The notes: generated by a model from the sequence alone, not told the origin. 64,000 bases of DNA from an uncultured Sulfitobacter sp. (GCA_947492925.1 CANLOQ010000003.1:186001-250000); one strand, 5' to 3'; counted from the stretch's first letter, positions 50,959-60,378 are shown. Numbers and translations: made by a program.

Positions 50959-52329
50959 ATGTCCCTTGATGATGTCCTCGCCCGCATTGATGCCGATCTG
51001 CCAGACGCGACAGAACGCCTGCTGGACCTGTTGCGCATCCCCTCCATCTCAACCGATCCAGCTTACAAGGCCGACTGCGACCGCGCCGCCGACTGGCTGG
51101 TGGCCGATCTGACCGCAATGGGCATTGACGCCACCAAACGCCCAACGCCGGGGCATCCGATGGTCGTGGGTCATCTGGGCGACACCGGCCCGCACCTTTT
51201 GTTCTACGGCCACTACGACGTGCAGCCGGTCGATCCGCTGGAGCTGTGGCACAACGATCCCTTCGATCCAAAGGTCGAGGAAACACCCAAAGGCACCGTC
51301 ATTCGCGGGCGCGGCTCGTCCGATGACAAAGGCCAGCTGATGACCTTCATCGAGGCCCTGCGCGCGTGGAAAGCGGTCAAGGGCGGTTGGCCCTGCCGCA
51401 TTACCTTCTTTCTGGAGGGCGAAGAGGAATCCGGCTCCCCCTCCCTCGTTCCCTTCATGAAGGAAAACGCCGAAGAGCTGAAAACCGACATCGCGCTGAT
51501 CTGTGACACCGGCCTGTTCGAATCCAAGACCCCCGCCATTGTCACGATGCTGCGCGGCCTGCTGGGCGAGGAACTGACCATCACCGGCCCCTTGCTCGAT
51601 CTGCATTCGGGCATGTACGGCGGCATCGCCATGAACCCCGTGCGCGTGCTCAGCCGCATCATCGCATCGCTGCACGACGACACGGGCCGCATCACCGTGC
51701 CGGGGTTCTACGACGGCGTGCCAGAGCTATCGGATGATCTGGAGGCGCAGTGGCAGGGCCTTGCCTTCAACCACCAGCAATTTCTCGAAGACGTCGGCCT
51801 AAGCGAGCCTGCAGGCGAACAGGACCGCACCCCGCTTGAGATGATCTGGTCGCGCCCCACCTGCGAAGTGAACGGCATCTGGGGCGGCTACACCGGCGAC
51901 GGGTTCAAAACCGTGCTGCCGTCCAAGGCCCATGCCAAGATCAGCTTTCGCCTTGTCGGCACGCAGGACCCCCACGCCATCCGCGACAACTTCCGCGCGA
52001 TGGTACAGGACATGCTGCCCCCCGATTGCGAGGTCAGCTTTACCTCTCACGGGGCCAGCGGCGCTTCGGGGGCGGATTTTTCCGGGCCGATGTTCGAAAA
52101 AGCCCGCGCGGCTCTGTCAGAGGAATGGAACCTGCCTGCGGCCTATGTCGGCTGCGGCGGCTCCATCCCCATCGCGGGACATTTCCAGCAGGTACTGGGC
52201 ACCGAACCGATGCTGATCGGCTTTGGCAAGGACGACGACGCGCTGCATTCCCCGAACGAGAAATACGACATGGAGAGTTTTCACAAAGGCATCCGGTCCT
52301 GGGCGCGCATTCTGGACGCGCTGACATGA
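50959..52329 (+). CDS. M20-family metallopeptidase (dipeptidase-like)
   Basis: 456 aa. Metal-binding residues follow the family pattern: H-x-D in YGHYDVQPVDP, DD in RGSSDDKGQ and catalytic EE in LEGEEESGSPS. Members release amino acids from peptides or deacylate N-acyl amino acids. ATG at 50959 follows AAAGG. The region upstream to 50727 (231 bp) is not protein-like, so it may have its own promoter or be the operon's last gene. Confidence 0.9.
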   Translation: MSLDDVLARIDADLPDATERLLDLLRIPSISTDPAYKADCDRAADWLVADLTAMGIDATKRPTPGHPMVVGHLGDTGPHLLFYGHYDVQPVDPLELWHNDPFDPKVEETPKGTVIRGRGSSDDKGQLMTFIEALRAWKAVKGGWPCRITFFLEGEEESGSPSLVPFMKENAEELKTDIALICDTGLFESKTPAIVTMLRGLLGEELTITGPLLDLHSGMYGGIAMNPVRVLSRIIASLHDDTGRITVPGFYDGVPELSDDLEAQWQGLAFNHQQFLEDVGLSEPAGEQDRTPLEMIWSRPTCEVNGIWGGYTGDGFKTVLPSKAHAKISFRLVGTQDPHAIRDNFRAMVQDMLPPDCEVSFTSHGASGASGADFSGPMFEKARAALSEEWNLPAAYVGCGGSIPIAGHFQQVLGTEPMLIGFGKDDDALHSPNEKYDMESFHKGIRSWARILDALT

Positions 52330-52369
52330 TCGGGCACCGGCATCCAGGCCAGAGACCGGCGGGGGTGTC

Positions 52370-53356
52370 ATGCGTCTAGGCGGCAATCTTTCGATGCTAG
52401 CGCTTTGTGCGGGCCTTGCTGTTGCCCTGCCCCATCACACGGCGGCCTGCGCCTTTCATGGCTACACGCCAAATCCAACGCTGGTGGACATGCTGCTTGG
52501 GACGGAACAGGTGGCGCTTGCCCGGCTGGCCCCCGGCGATCCAACCCGCTTTCGGGTGACCGAAACGCTGGCCGGGCCGCCGGTGTCTGACCCGCCGCTG
52601 ACACCGCAGTCCCGCACCCGGCAAAAGCTGGCCGGGGATACGCGCACGCAGGTGCTGATCGCGCGGGACGGTGCCTATGGACCTTGGCGCGAACTGGCCG
52701 TTCTTGACCCCGAATACCACGCCGTCATTCGGCAGGTCATGCACCACCAACCCGCATGGCAGCTGGGCGATGACAGCACCCGGCTGGCGTTTTTTGCCCG
52801 CTTCGTAAACGCCGCCGCGCCTGATCTGCGACAGCTTGCTCTGGATGAAATGGACCGCGTGTCTTACGCCAGTCTCAAAGCGCAGCGCCTGCCCGCTGTT
52901 GCCGGGCTGCGCCGCGCGTTGCAGGACGGCAGTGCAGACAGGCAACCCGTGCTTACCCTTCTTGCGGGGCTGTCGGGCGACGGCACTCTGGCACCACTTG
53001 TGCGCAACGGGCTGGACCGCGCGGTGCGCGACGGCAGCGCGACGCTTGGGGCCTATGTGGTCGCACTGATTGAACTTGAAGGCGCTCCTGCGGTGCGCGA
53101 CATCGCCGCCCGGCACCTTGCCGCCCCCGGCCTTGCCCCCGTGACCCGCGACCGGTTGTTGCAGGCTATGGCAATCCAGTACCGCAACGCTGCTGCCCCC
53201 GTCAGACGGGCCATCGCACAACAGATTGCTCAGCTCTCGCGCACCAGCCCCGAGATGGCCAGCGCCGCTGCCGCACAATTCGGATCGGTCAGCCGTTGGC
53301 GCGGAACAGATACACCCACACGGCCCGCCACCACCGGCTCAGGGCCGGAACGGTAA
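52370..53356 (+). CDS. Secreted protein with HEAT-like helical repeats, unknown
   Basis: 328 aa. A signal peptide (ending HHTAACAFH) is followed by a small beta-rich part and then many Ala/Leu/Arg-rich helices (about 155-315), resembling HEAT/armadillo-type repeats, e.g. RQPVLTLLAGLSGDGTLAPL. There is no catalytic motif. It lies 40 nt after the M20 gene, so may be co-transcribed. No function is assigned. Confidence 0.65.
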   Translation: MRLGGNLSMLALCAGLAVALPHHTAACAFHGYTPNPTLVDMLLGTEQVALARLAPGDPTRFRVTETLAGPPVSDPPLTPQSRTRQKLAGDTRTQVLIARDGAYGPWRELAVLDPEYHAVIRQVMHHQPAWQLGDDSTRLAFFARFVNAAAPDLRQLALDEMDRVSYASLKAQRLPAVAGLRRALQDGSADRQPVLTLLAGLSGDGTLAPLVRNGLDRAVRDGSATLGAYVVALIELEGAPAVRDIAARHLAAPGLAPVTRDRLLQAMAIQYRNAAAPVRRAIAQQIAQLSRTSPEMASAAAAQFGSVSRWRGTDTPTRPATTGSGPER

Positions 53357-53408
53357 AACAACAGCACACTGAATGCGGCAGCCTTCACCCTGAAAAGATG
53401 TCCTAAAG

Positions 53409-54362
53409 CTATTCGACTCGCGCCTTCACGCGCCCTTCGCGGGTGAAGACGTAGATGCCCGATGCAATCACAACCGCCGCCCCCAAAAGGACGCTGGCCT
53501 GCGGCCATTCGCCAAAAACCGTCCAGCCCCAGAACAGCGAAAAGATCAGCAAAACGTATTCAAAAGGTGCCACCGCCGATGCGCGGCTCAGCCGGTAGGC
53601 CTGCGTCATCAAATAACCGATGATCCCCGACATCAGGCCCAGCCCAAGAATAAAAACCCAGTCTCCGGGCGCAGGCCAGACCCAGCCGCGCAGCAGAAAC
53701 TGCACCGCCGGATTGTCACTGCTCTGCGCGTACCGCCCGTCGCCCGCCAGCAGATACACAATGATGCTGACCACAATGAACGCCAGCTGGATTTGCATCG
53801 CCAGCGCAGAGGCACGGCTGGTCGCACCCAGCTTGCGCGTCAGCACCGACATGCTGGCATAACACCCCGCCGCAATGACCGGCAGCACCACGACCCAGCC
53901 CAACGTGCCCTCGCCCCTGCCCATCTGCGGGTACATCATCAACAAAACCCCGGTAAAGCCCACGCCAATGGCTGCAAAGCGGCGCGGGCCCACGGTTTCA
54001 TCCAGCACCGGGATCGACAGCAGCGTCACAAACAGTGGGGCCACGAAATAAAGCGCCGTCGCCGTGGCCAGAGGCATGGCCGCAAGGGCCGCATAAAGCG
54101 CCGAATTGGCACAGACAATCAGCAGCGCGCGCAGAATATGCAACCTCCAGCGCCCGGTGTTCAACAATCCGAACCCGCCCTCCATCTGCAACAGCACACC
54201 GGTGAACACCAGCGCCACAACAGAGCGCAGAAAGATCAGCTGATGCAGCGGATAGTCGCCCGACAACGTCTTGACCAGCATGTCATTGACGGAAATGAAC
54301 AGCATCCCCGCCAGCATGCAGAAAATACCCATCCGGGCGGAGTTGACAGTGCGCGTGTTCAT
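53409..54362 (-). CDS. DMT-superfamily (EamA) transporter
   Basis: 317 aa with ten predicted helices in two EamA repeats (about 12-145 and 155-300). The repeats carry LIFLRSVVALVFTGVLL and GCYASMSVLTRKLGA. EamA proteins export amino acids or metabolites. AGGAGG lies directly before the start at 54362. Divergent from the hydrolase gene. Confidence 0.88.
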   Translation of the reverse strand: MNTRTVNSARMGIFCMLAGMLFISVNDMLVKTLSGDYPLHQLIFLRSVVALVFTGVLLQMEGGFGLLNTGRWRLHILRALLIVCANSALYAALAAMPLATATALYFVAPLFVTLLSIPVLDETVGPRRFAAIGVGFTGVLLMMYPQMGRGEGTLGWVVVLPVIAAGCYASMSVLTRKLGATSRASALAMQIQLAFIVVSIIVYLLAGDGRYAQSSDNPAVQFLLRGWVWPAPGDWVFILGLGLMSGIIGYLMTQAYRLSRASAVAPFEYVLLIFSLFWGWTVFGEWPQASVLLGAAVVIASGIYVFTREGRVKARVE

Positions 54363-54430
54363 ACGTCCTCCTACACCCCGGATGGCGCAATTGTTAGCGC
54401 GGAATGGCACCGCGGGAAAAAGAGGGACTG

Positions 54431-55309
54431 ATGACGTTACTGGCAGGGTTCAGCGCCGCAACGGCGCAGGTCAACGGACAACACATCGCCTATGCCACTG
54501 CTGGCGAGGGTCCGGCCCTTTTGCTGCTTCACGGTTTTCCCCAGACCCATGCGATGTGGCACGCGGTCGCCCCGATCCTTGCGCAGCATTTCACCGTGGT
54601 CGCCGCCGACCTGCGCGGCTACGGCGACAGCGCCAAACCCGAAGGGACAGAGAATTATACCTTCCGGCACATGGCCGCCGATCAGGCGGCGCTGATGGCG
54701 CATCTTGGGTTCGACCGCTTTCATCTGGCTGGCCACGACCGGGGCGGGCGCACGGCGCACCGGCTGGCGCTGGATCACCCCGACAAAGTGCTGTCACTGA
54801 CCGTGATGGACATCGTGCCCACCCATCATCTGCTGGACGGGTTGGACCGGCACGTGGCACTGGCCTATTACCACTGGTTCTTTCTTGCCCAGCCCGCACC
54901 GTTTCCCGAATCCATGATCGCCCGGGACCCGGACAGCTATTTCGCCTCCTGTCTCACTGGCTGGGGGCCTGCCGGACTTGATATGTTTGATCCTGCGGCG
55001 CTTGATGCCTTTCGCCGCGCGTGGCGCGACCCCGCCACGATCCGGGGCATGTGCGCGGATTACCGCGCGGCGCTGCAGTATGATTTTGACGATGATGCCG
55101 CCGATCTGGCGCAGCGTGTCACCTGTAAGGCGCTGGTGATGTACGGCGCGGACGGGCCGATGGCGCGCGCCTATGACGTGCCGGAAAGCTGGGCCGACAG
55201 GCTGGCGCAGATGCAAAGTGTCTGCATCCCCGGCGGCCATTTCTTTGTGGATGAACACCCCGAAAAAACTGCGCAGGCGCTCCTGGCGTTTCTGACCGAC
55301 CAGCTGTGA
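54431..55309 (+). CDS. Alpha/beta hydrolase resembling fluoroacetate/haloacetate dehalogenase
   Basis: 292 aa. Nucleophile D103, R104, R107, D127, H148 and W149 each correspond to the fluoroacetate dehalogenase residues D110, R111, R114, D134, H155 and W156 with a constant offset of 7, as far as I recall that enzyme. The catalytic His is H270 in PGGHFF. R104/R107 bind the carboxylate, and H148/W149 bind the halide. Soluble epoxide hydrolases share part of this, but the His-Trp pair supports dehalogenation. ATG at 54431 has GAGGG in front. Confidence 0.8.
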   Translation: MTLLAGFSAATAQVNGQHIAYATAGEGPALLLLHGFPQTHAMWHAVAPILAQHFTVVAADLRGYGDSAKPEGTENYTFRHMAADQAALMAHLGFDRFHLAGHDRGGRTAHRLALDHPDKVLSLTVMDIVPTHHLLDGLDRHVALAYYHWFFLAQPAPFPESMIARDPDSYFASCLTGWGPAGLDMFDPAALDAFRRAWRDPATIRGMCADYRAALQYDFDDDAADLAQRVTCKALVMYGADGPMARAYDVPESWADRLAQMQSVCIPGGHFFVDEHPEKTAQALLAFLTDQL

Positions 55310-55425
55310 GACCGCACAGGGAACAAAGGTAAATCAAAGGTTTACGCCTATGGTAAGCCATTGGAATGCCATGCAACCCTGCCCCTGTCCCCACGGGGAC
55401 ACGAACAATCGGAGCGCCTGATACG

Positions 55426-55453
55426 AAAAAAGGCCCCCCGAAGGGAGCCTTTT
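55426..55453 (-). terminator. Terminator of tRNA-Asp
   Basis: On the minus strand, AAAAGGCTCCC pairs with GGGGGCCTTTT across a TTCG loop with one wobble, followed by further T. It is 10 nt after the tRNA 3' end. Confidence 0.88.
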
Positions 55454-55463
55454 CAGACAGCGG

Positions 55464-55540
55464 TGGCGCGGTTGACGGGGCTCGAACCCGCGACCCCCGG
55501 CGTGACAGGCCGGTACTCTAACCAACTGAGCTACAACCGC
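55464..55540 (-). tRNA. tRNA-Asp (GTC)
   Basis: 77 nt including an encoded CCA. The acceptor GCGGTTG/CAACCGC is paired, the anticodon loop is CTGTCAC with anticodon GTC, and the T-arm has GGTTCGAGCC. A terminator follows. Confidence 0.97.
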
Positions 55541-55670
55541 CCGCTGCAAGCTTCAAAGTCACCCTCAAAGCGTTGGGCCGTAATATGGGCGACGCGCCAA
55601 GGCGTCAAGACGCAAATCTGCGCGAAATGCAGAAAAATTCACTTCGTTTGCAATTCATCCCAACTGCCAA

Positions 55671-56609
55671 TCATTTGGCCGGTGCGGGGATAAACTCTGC
55701 ATCGTCGCCCGGCGGCAATTGGAAGCGTCCGTGCGCCCAGTCTCCCGCGCGCCACGCCTCTTTCGCCGCATCAATCCGGTCCTTTGAGGACGCCACGAAA
55801 TTCCACCAGATATGGCGCGGCCCGTCCATCGTGGCCCCGCCCAACAGCATGATGCGCGCGCCCTCGCTGCCTGCCTTGGCGGAAATCCGGTCGCCGGGGC
55901 GAAAGACCAGCATCTGGCCCGCCTCAAAATCCTGGCCCGCCACGTTCACCGCGCCTGACACAACGTAAAGACCCCGGTCCTCATGATTGTCGGGCATCGG
56001 AATGCTAGCCCCCGCTTCCAGCAATGCGTCAGCATAGAAGGTCTCCGAATAAACCTTGACCGGTGCGGTTTCCCCGTAGGCATCGCCAAGGATCAGGCGC
56101 ACCTGCTTGCCCTCGCCTTCCAGAAGGGGCAGCGTGTCTTTGGGGGCGTGTTCAAACGCCGCCGCCTCGTCTTCGTATTTCTTTGGCAGTGCCACCCATG
56201 TCTGCAGCCCGAACAGGCTGTGGGGCTGTTTCACGTAATCGCCATCCGCGCGTTCGGAATGGGTGATGCCGTGGCCCGCCACCATCCAGTTCACCGCCCC
56301 CGGTTCGATCCATTGATCGGTGCCGAGACTGTCGCGGTGATGGATTTTGCCTTTGTAGAGGTATGTCACGGTGGCCAGACCGATATGCGGATGCGGGCGC
56401 ACATCAATCCCTTTCCCGGTCAGAAATTCTGCCGGGCCCATCTGATCAAAAAAGATGAAAGGCCCGACCATCTGGCGCGCGGGCGCAGGCAGCGCACGGC
56501 GCACCTCGAATCCCCCCAGATCACGCGCACGCGGCACGATGACGGTTTCAATGGCATCCACGGCGTCGCCGGTGGGACAATCGGGATCAAGCGCGGGGTT
56601 CCAGCTCAT
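55671..56609 (-). CDS. Pirin-family protein
   Basis: 312 aa, two cupin halves. The N-terminal half has the metal-site motif pattern HPHIGLATVTYLYKG, then HRDS and ITHSERADG, as in quercetinase-like pirins. Possible roles include dioxygenase-type catalysis or regulation. Ribosome site AAAGGAG. A palindrome lies 18 bp upstream of the start. Confidence 0.9.
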   Translation of the reverse strand: MSWNPALDPDCPTGDAVDAIETVIVPRARDLGGFEVRRALPAPARQMVGPFIFFDQMGPAEFLTGKGIDVRPHPHIGLATVTYLYKGKIHHRDSLGTDQWIEPGAVNWMVAGHGITHSERADGDYVKQPHSLFGLQTWVALPKKYEDEAAAFEHAPKDTLPLLEGEGKQVRLILGDAYGETAPVKVYSETFYADALLEAGASIPMPDNHEDRGLYVVSGAVNVAGQDFEAGQMLVFRPGDRISAKAGSEGARIMLLGGATMDGPRHIWWNFVASSKDRIDAAKEAWRAGDWAHGRFQLPPGDDAEFIPAPAK

Positions 56610-56927
56610 GGGGTCACTCCTTTGTTGGTTATACCTAACCTATGCGACCGGATGAGAAGGGCAATGGGCGCAGCTGTGCGGAGATGCGCAGTGGTTCTGC
56701 GCCGGGTGCCGAGCAAACTGCGATGTGTGGAGAGCGCGTTTTTTCGTCTGCTGGCAGGAATCCGAGAAAACCTTTCCTCTAAATCTAGCGCCTGCGTCCT
56801 GCCTGTCCGGTGAAATCAAGGAAAGCGCGTCGTAAGGGGCTCGACGTCCTGACCCGGCGTGCCCACAGGAGCGCGTCGGTCGGGCCAGCGAAATGTGTGC
56901 TGAAAAATCACAACAAACGGAGTTGGA
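56610..56927 (-). promoter_or_regulatory. Pirin promoter region with GGTTA-N4-TAACC palindrome
   Basis: No gene is supported in this 318-bp stretch. The perfect inverted repeat GGTTATACCTAACC (56627-56640) lies 18-31 bp upstream of the pirin start codon and is a candidate operator for a MarR/HxlR- or LysR-type regulator. Confidence 0.55.
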
Positions 56928-57003
<76 letters not shown>

Positions 57004-57037
57004 GGTGGCGTTGTCTTAGCCAAGGATGGGGCGGGCT

Positions 57038-57610
57038 TCAAGCCCCTAATGTCAGTCGTTTCTGCTGACCGTCTCTCAGACGAAAAACAACGCCCTGTCC
57101 CCCGTCAATTTCCCGCAGTGCGTGGCGGGAACGACCCGTCAGGATCAGCCGCAGCATCCGTGAGGTGATCCCGTGGGTGACAAGAACCGACGGTCCCTTC
57201 AGACGGCGCAGAAACCCCTCGCAGCGCAGATGCAAAGCGGCAAACCCCTCGCCGTTCGGGGCCAGTTCATAGACGGCAAATCCGTCCCGTGCGCCACTGG
57301 CCGCCATCACGTCCGCGCGGTTCTGGCCCGCCCAGTCGCCCAGCCCGATTTCGCTGAGTGCGGGATCGGTCGTGATCGGCGCCACCAGACCCTCCAGCGC
57401 GATCCGGGCCGTTGCATGGGCGCGCCCCTGCGGGCTGCTGATCGCAGTATACCCGTGCAGTTCACAGGCCGACAGGATCGCCCGTTGCCTGCGCGCCTGT
57501 GCCACGCCGGTCTCCGACAGCTCTGAATCAAAGCGCCCCTGCAACCGCCCCGCCGCATTCCAGACCGTTTCCCCGTGGCGCAGAATATAGAGCGGAGGAA
57601 AAGCGCTCAT
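57038..57610 (-). CDS. Histidine phosphatase (phosphoglycerate-mutase-like), copy 2
   Basis: 190 aa. Catalytic His in LRHGETVWN, distal HG in VTHGITSRM. The family acts on diverse phosphate esters. Its start overlaps the stop of the other phosphatase gene by ATGA, and the two proteins share RLQGRFDS/RLQGQLDS, implying tandem duplication. Confidence 0.9.
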   Translation of the reverse strand: MSAFPPLYILRHGETVWNAAGRLQGRFDSELSETGVAQARRQRAILSACELHGYTAISSPQGRAHATARIALEGLVAPITTDPALSEIGLGDWAGQNRADVMAASGARDGFAVYELAPNGEGFAALHLRCEGFLRRLKGPSVLVTHGITSRMLRLILTGRSRHALREIDGGQGVVFRLRDGQQKRLTLGA

Positions 57611-58188
57611 GCGGGCACCTCCAGAACACGCTCAACCCCGTCTTCCAGCACGTAGACACAGCCCTGCAAGTTGGACAGGTGGCCCGCTTTGCTCAACGGT
57701 ATGCCGCAGACCTCGGCGCGCAGAACCTGACCCAGCAGCCCGTGTGCCACAATCACCGTGGGGCCTGTCAGGTCACGCAGAAAGCTGCAAATGCGCGCCT
57801 GAAAGGCGGCAAGCCCCTCGCCCTGCGGTGCGGCGTCGTAAATCTCGAGCGCGCTTGCCCGCTCCCCTTCCAATGCGGGGTGTTCTGCCAGAATGTCCGC
57901 GCGCAAGCGGCCCTGCCACCGGCCTGCGTCAATCTCCATCAGACGCGCATCGGTCCGGTAGGGCGCGCCCGCCAGCGCAATCGAGGCCGTCTGCACCGCA
58001 CGCCCCAGCGGCGAGACAAAGACCGCTGGACCCTGCGCCAGAATGTCCGGCATCAAACGCGCCTGCTGGCGGGCCTCTTCCCGTCCGCGTGCCGTCAGGG
58101 GCGAATCCAGTTGCCCCTGCAACCGGTAGGCTTTGTTCCACTCGGTCTGGCCGTGGCGAAGAAACCAGATTTTCGGATAATGCTGCAT
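57607..58188 (-). CDS. Histidine phosphatase (phosphoglycerate-mutase-like), copy 1
   Basis: 193 aa. Catalytic His in LRHGQTEWN, distal HG in IVAHGLLGQVL. It is the upstream member of the tandem pair. ATG at 58188 is chosen; an in-frame ATG 10 codons earlier is possible. Divergent from sufT. Confidence 0.9.
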   Translation of the reverse strand: MQHYPKIWFLRHGQTEWNKAYRLQGQLDSPLTARGREEARQQARLMPDILAQGPAVFVSPLGRAVQTASIALAGAPYRTDARLMEIDAGRWQGRLRADILAEHPALEGERASALEIYDAAPQGEGLAAFQARICSFLRDLTGPTVIVAHGLLGQVLRAEVCGIPLSKAGHLSNLQGCVYVLEDGVERVLEVPA

Positions 58189-58361
58189 GGGTGTCCCGTT
58201 GACTGTCGCCTTCCTCATAGCGGGATCGGCGCGCCGAATGAAGGGCCACTGCGGCAGACACCGGGCCGTCACGCACACATCACCCCAAGAAAGCGCACCG
58301 CCCACTGGACGCTTGGCCCGACAAACCCTATATAAACAGTCAGAAAAGCAGTGAGGCACCG

Positions 58362-58724
58362 ATGACCGATCAATCACAACCTATGGAAGGCACGCCCCTG
58401 ATCGCGCCGTCCTCCACCGATCATCCGCTCTACGAAAATGTGGTAGAGGCTTGCCGCTCGGTCTATGATCCTGAAATCCCCGTGAATATCTATGAACTGG
58501 GGCTGATCTATACCATCGACATCAACGACGAGAACGCGGTCGACATCAAGATGTCGCTGACCGCGCCCGGCTGTCCGGTTGCGGGCGAAATGCCCGGATG
58601 GGTCGCGGATGCGGTCGAACCGCTGCCCGGCGTCAAACAGGTAAATGTCGAACTGGTATGGGAGCCGCCCTGGGGCATGGACATGATGTCAGATGAGGCG
58701 CGCCTTGAACTTGGCTTTATGTAG
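58362..58724 (+). CDS. sufT: SufT/MIP18-family Fe-S assembly protein (DUF59)
   Basis: 120 aa. DUF59 motifs DPEIPVNIYELGLIY and MSLTAPGCPVAGEMP, with the conserved reactive Cys. SufT helps mature Fe-S proteins. It is followed 56 bp later by the A-type carrier. Confidence 0.88.
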   Translation: MTDQSQPMEGTPLIAPSSTDHPLYENVVEACRSVYDPEIPVNIYELGLIYTIDINDENAVDIKMSLTAPGCPVAGEMPGWVADAVEPLPGVKQVNVELVWEPPWGMDMMSDEARLELGFM

Positions 58725-58780
58725 CGCCATTTGAGATGCAGACCGCGCGGTGCTAAACTGCGCGTCAAAGGAGAGACCCG

Positions 58781-59143
58781 ATGTTCGGCATTCCAGGCAA
58801 GCAAGCTGTCACCATTACCCCAAAGGCGGCGGCGCAGATCACCAAGCTGATGGCTTCTGCGGGACACGCGGGGCTGCGCATTGGCGTCAAAAAGGGCGGC
58901 TGTGCGGGCATGGAATATACGATGGAATATGTCGATACATCCGACCCCAACGACGAAGTGGTGGAACAGGACGGTGCACGCGTGATGATTGCGCCGATGG
59001 CCCAGATGTTCCTGTTCGGAACCGAAATCGATTATGAGACTTCGCTGCTGGAATCCGGTTTCAAGTTCAACAATCCCAATGTGACTGAAGCCTGCGGTTG
59101 TGGCGAATCGATCAAGTTTGACGAGGCGCTGAGCGCCAAGTGA
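58781..59143 (+). CDS. sufA: A-type Fe-S cluster carrier (SufA/IscA)
   Basis: 120 aa. The three ligand cysteines are C41 (GGCAGM) and C105/C107 (ACGCGES). It carries Fe-S clusters to apo-proteins. The GTGA overlap with the TfoX-like gene suggests co-translation. Confidence 0.93.
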   Translation: MFGIPGKQAVTITPKAAAQITKLMASAGHAGLRIGVKKGGCAGMEYTMEYVDTSDPNDEVVEQDGARVMIAPMAQMFLFGTEIDYETSLLESGFKFNNPNVTEACGCGESIKFDEALSAK

Positions 59144-59469
59144 GCCTGAGCGCGGCGGATATCGCCTTCGCCAAGGAATTGTTCAACGACATCCCACATC
59201 TGACGACCCGACGCATGTTTGGCGGGCTGGGCATCTACAGCGGCGACACGATATTTGCGTTGATGCGGTCGGACGGTCAGATATTGCTCAAAGCGCAGGA
59301 TGGGCCTTTTGCCGACCAACTGGCGGCGCAAGGATCGGAGAAGTGGACCTACACCCGTAAGAACGGCAAAGGCTCCTCCATGCCATACTGGAGCCTGCCC
59401 GACGCTGCGCTGGATGATCCGGACCGTGCGATGGCACTGGCGCGCGATGCCCTGCGTGCGCTGGACTGA
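59140..59469 (+). CDS. TfoX N-terminal-domain protein
   Basis: 109 aa from a GTG start. The TfoX-N fold is recognisable by TRRMFGGLGIYSGDTIFALM and YTRKNGKGSSMPYWSLPD. Full TfoX/Sxy activators have a second domain, which is missing here, so a direct competence role is unlikely. Convergent with the 2OG oxygenase, 3 bp apart. Confidence 0.85.
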   Translation: MSLSAADIAFAKELFNDIPHLTTRRMFGGLGIYSGDTIFALMRSDGQILLKAQDGPFADQLAAQGSEKWTYTRKNGKGSSMPYWSLPDAALDDPDRAMALARDALRALD

Positions 59470-59472
59470 GAC

Positions 59473-60378
59473 CTATTTCTTTTGCAGGTGCACGTATGTT
59501 TCGTTGTAGCGTGCCGCCAGATGATCCCCCGCCAGCATGACGCCGGACGCACCCGCCGGGGCGACGTTGGTGTCGTGGGCGGGATTGAAGAACAGCGGCA
59601 CCGATATGCGTTCGTCCTGCCCGCCGACCACACGGTGCGGCGTTGCGGTGATCACCCGGTCGCTCCAGAATTCCATCATCTCACCGAAATTGATCACGAA
59701 TTCACCGGGTGGCGCTGACAGCGGTATCCACCCCCCGCCCCGCTTGCGCACCTCCAGCCCCGGTGAGCCGTCGGTGGCCAGCAAGGTCAGGCATCCGTAA
59801 TCGGTATGCGTGGCAATGCCGAAATCCTTTGCCCCGGCCCATGCCGGACGCGACGGATAATAGTTGCCCCGCAAAAGCGCCATCGGTGCATCAAAGGCCC
59901 CGTCAAACACATCGCCCGACAGCCCCACCGCGCGCGCCACGCCGCGCAACACGTCCATCGCCACGCCGCAGGCATCAACGTAATAGGTGCGTATCACCGC
60001 CTCAAAGTCCGCCGGGGTCTTTGGCCAGCGGTTTGGTGCATAAAAAGGATTGCTTAAGCGTGGGTCACCGGCTGGCAAGGTCAGCCCGGCATCGAAAAAC
60101 TGTTTGTAGTCAGGGTTGGCGTCCGGGTCGACCTGCTCTGACCCTGCTGCACCCCAGCCCCGGTTCGACCCGGTTTGCGCCATGTCATAAGGGGCCTTAT
60201 CCGCCTGTGGCAGTTTGAAAAAGGTGCGGTAGGTCTCGATCACCTCGGTCACGCGCGCGGATGTCAGCGCGGTGTTATGTACCGTGGCAAAGCCCACGTC
60301 GGTCGCCGCGCTGCGCATGTCCGACAGCGCATCCGGCGCGCCCGCTGTCAGTTGCGACAGGTCAATTCTGGGAATCAT
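59473..60378 (-). CDS. 2-oxoglutarate/Fe(II) oxygenase, isopenicillin-N-synthase-like
   Basis: 301 aa. Iron ligands are H-x-D in ATHTDYGCLTLLA and a distal H in TATPHRVVGG; R-x-S for 2-oxoglutarate is in ERISVPLFFNP. An N-terminal DIOX_N domain is present. Substrate unknown. The start at 60378 is used because the upstream extension is not protein-like and overlaps tpiA's upstream region. Confidence 0.9.
   Translation of the reverse strand: MIPRIDLSQLTAGAPDALSDMRSAATDVGFATVHNTALTSARVTEVIETYRTFFKLPQADKAPYDMAQTGSNRGWGAAGSEQVDPDANPDYKQFFDAGLTLPAGDPRLSNPFYAPNRWPKTPADFEAVIRTYYVDACGVAMDVLRGVARAVGLSGDVFDGAFDAPMALLRGNYYPSRPAWAGAKDFGIATHTDYGCLTLLATDGSPGLEVRKRGGGWIPLSAPPGEFVINFGEMMEFWSDRVITATPHRVVGGQDERISVPLFFNPAHDTNVAPAGASGVMLAGDHLAARYNETYVHLQKK

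Noticed and set aside
53793-54431. 212-aa open frame antisense to the DMT transporter
   Set aside because: Composition is dominated by His, Gln and Arg, typical of a shadow of a hydrophobic protein gene.
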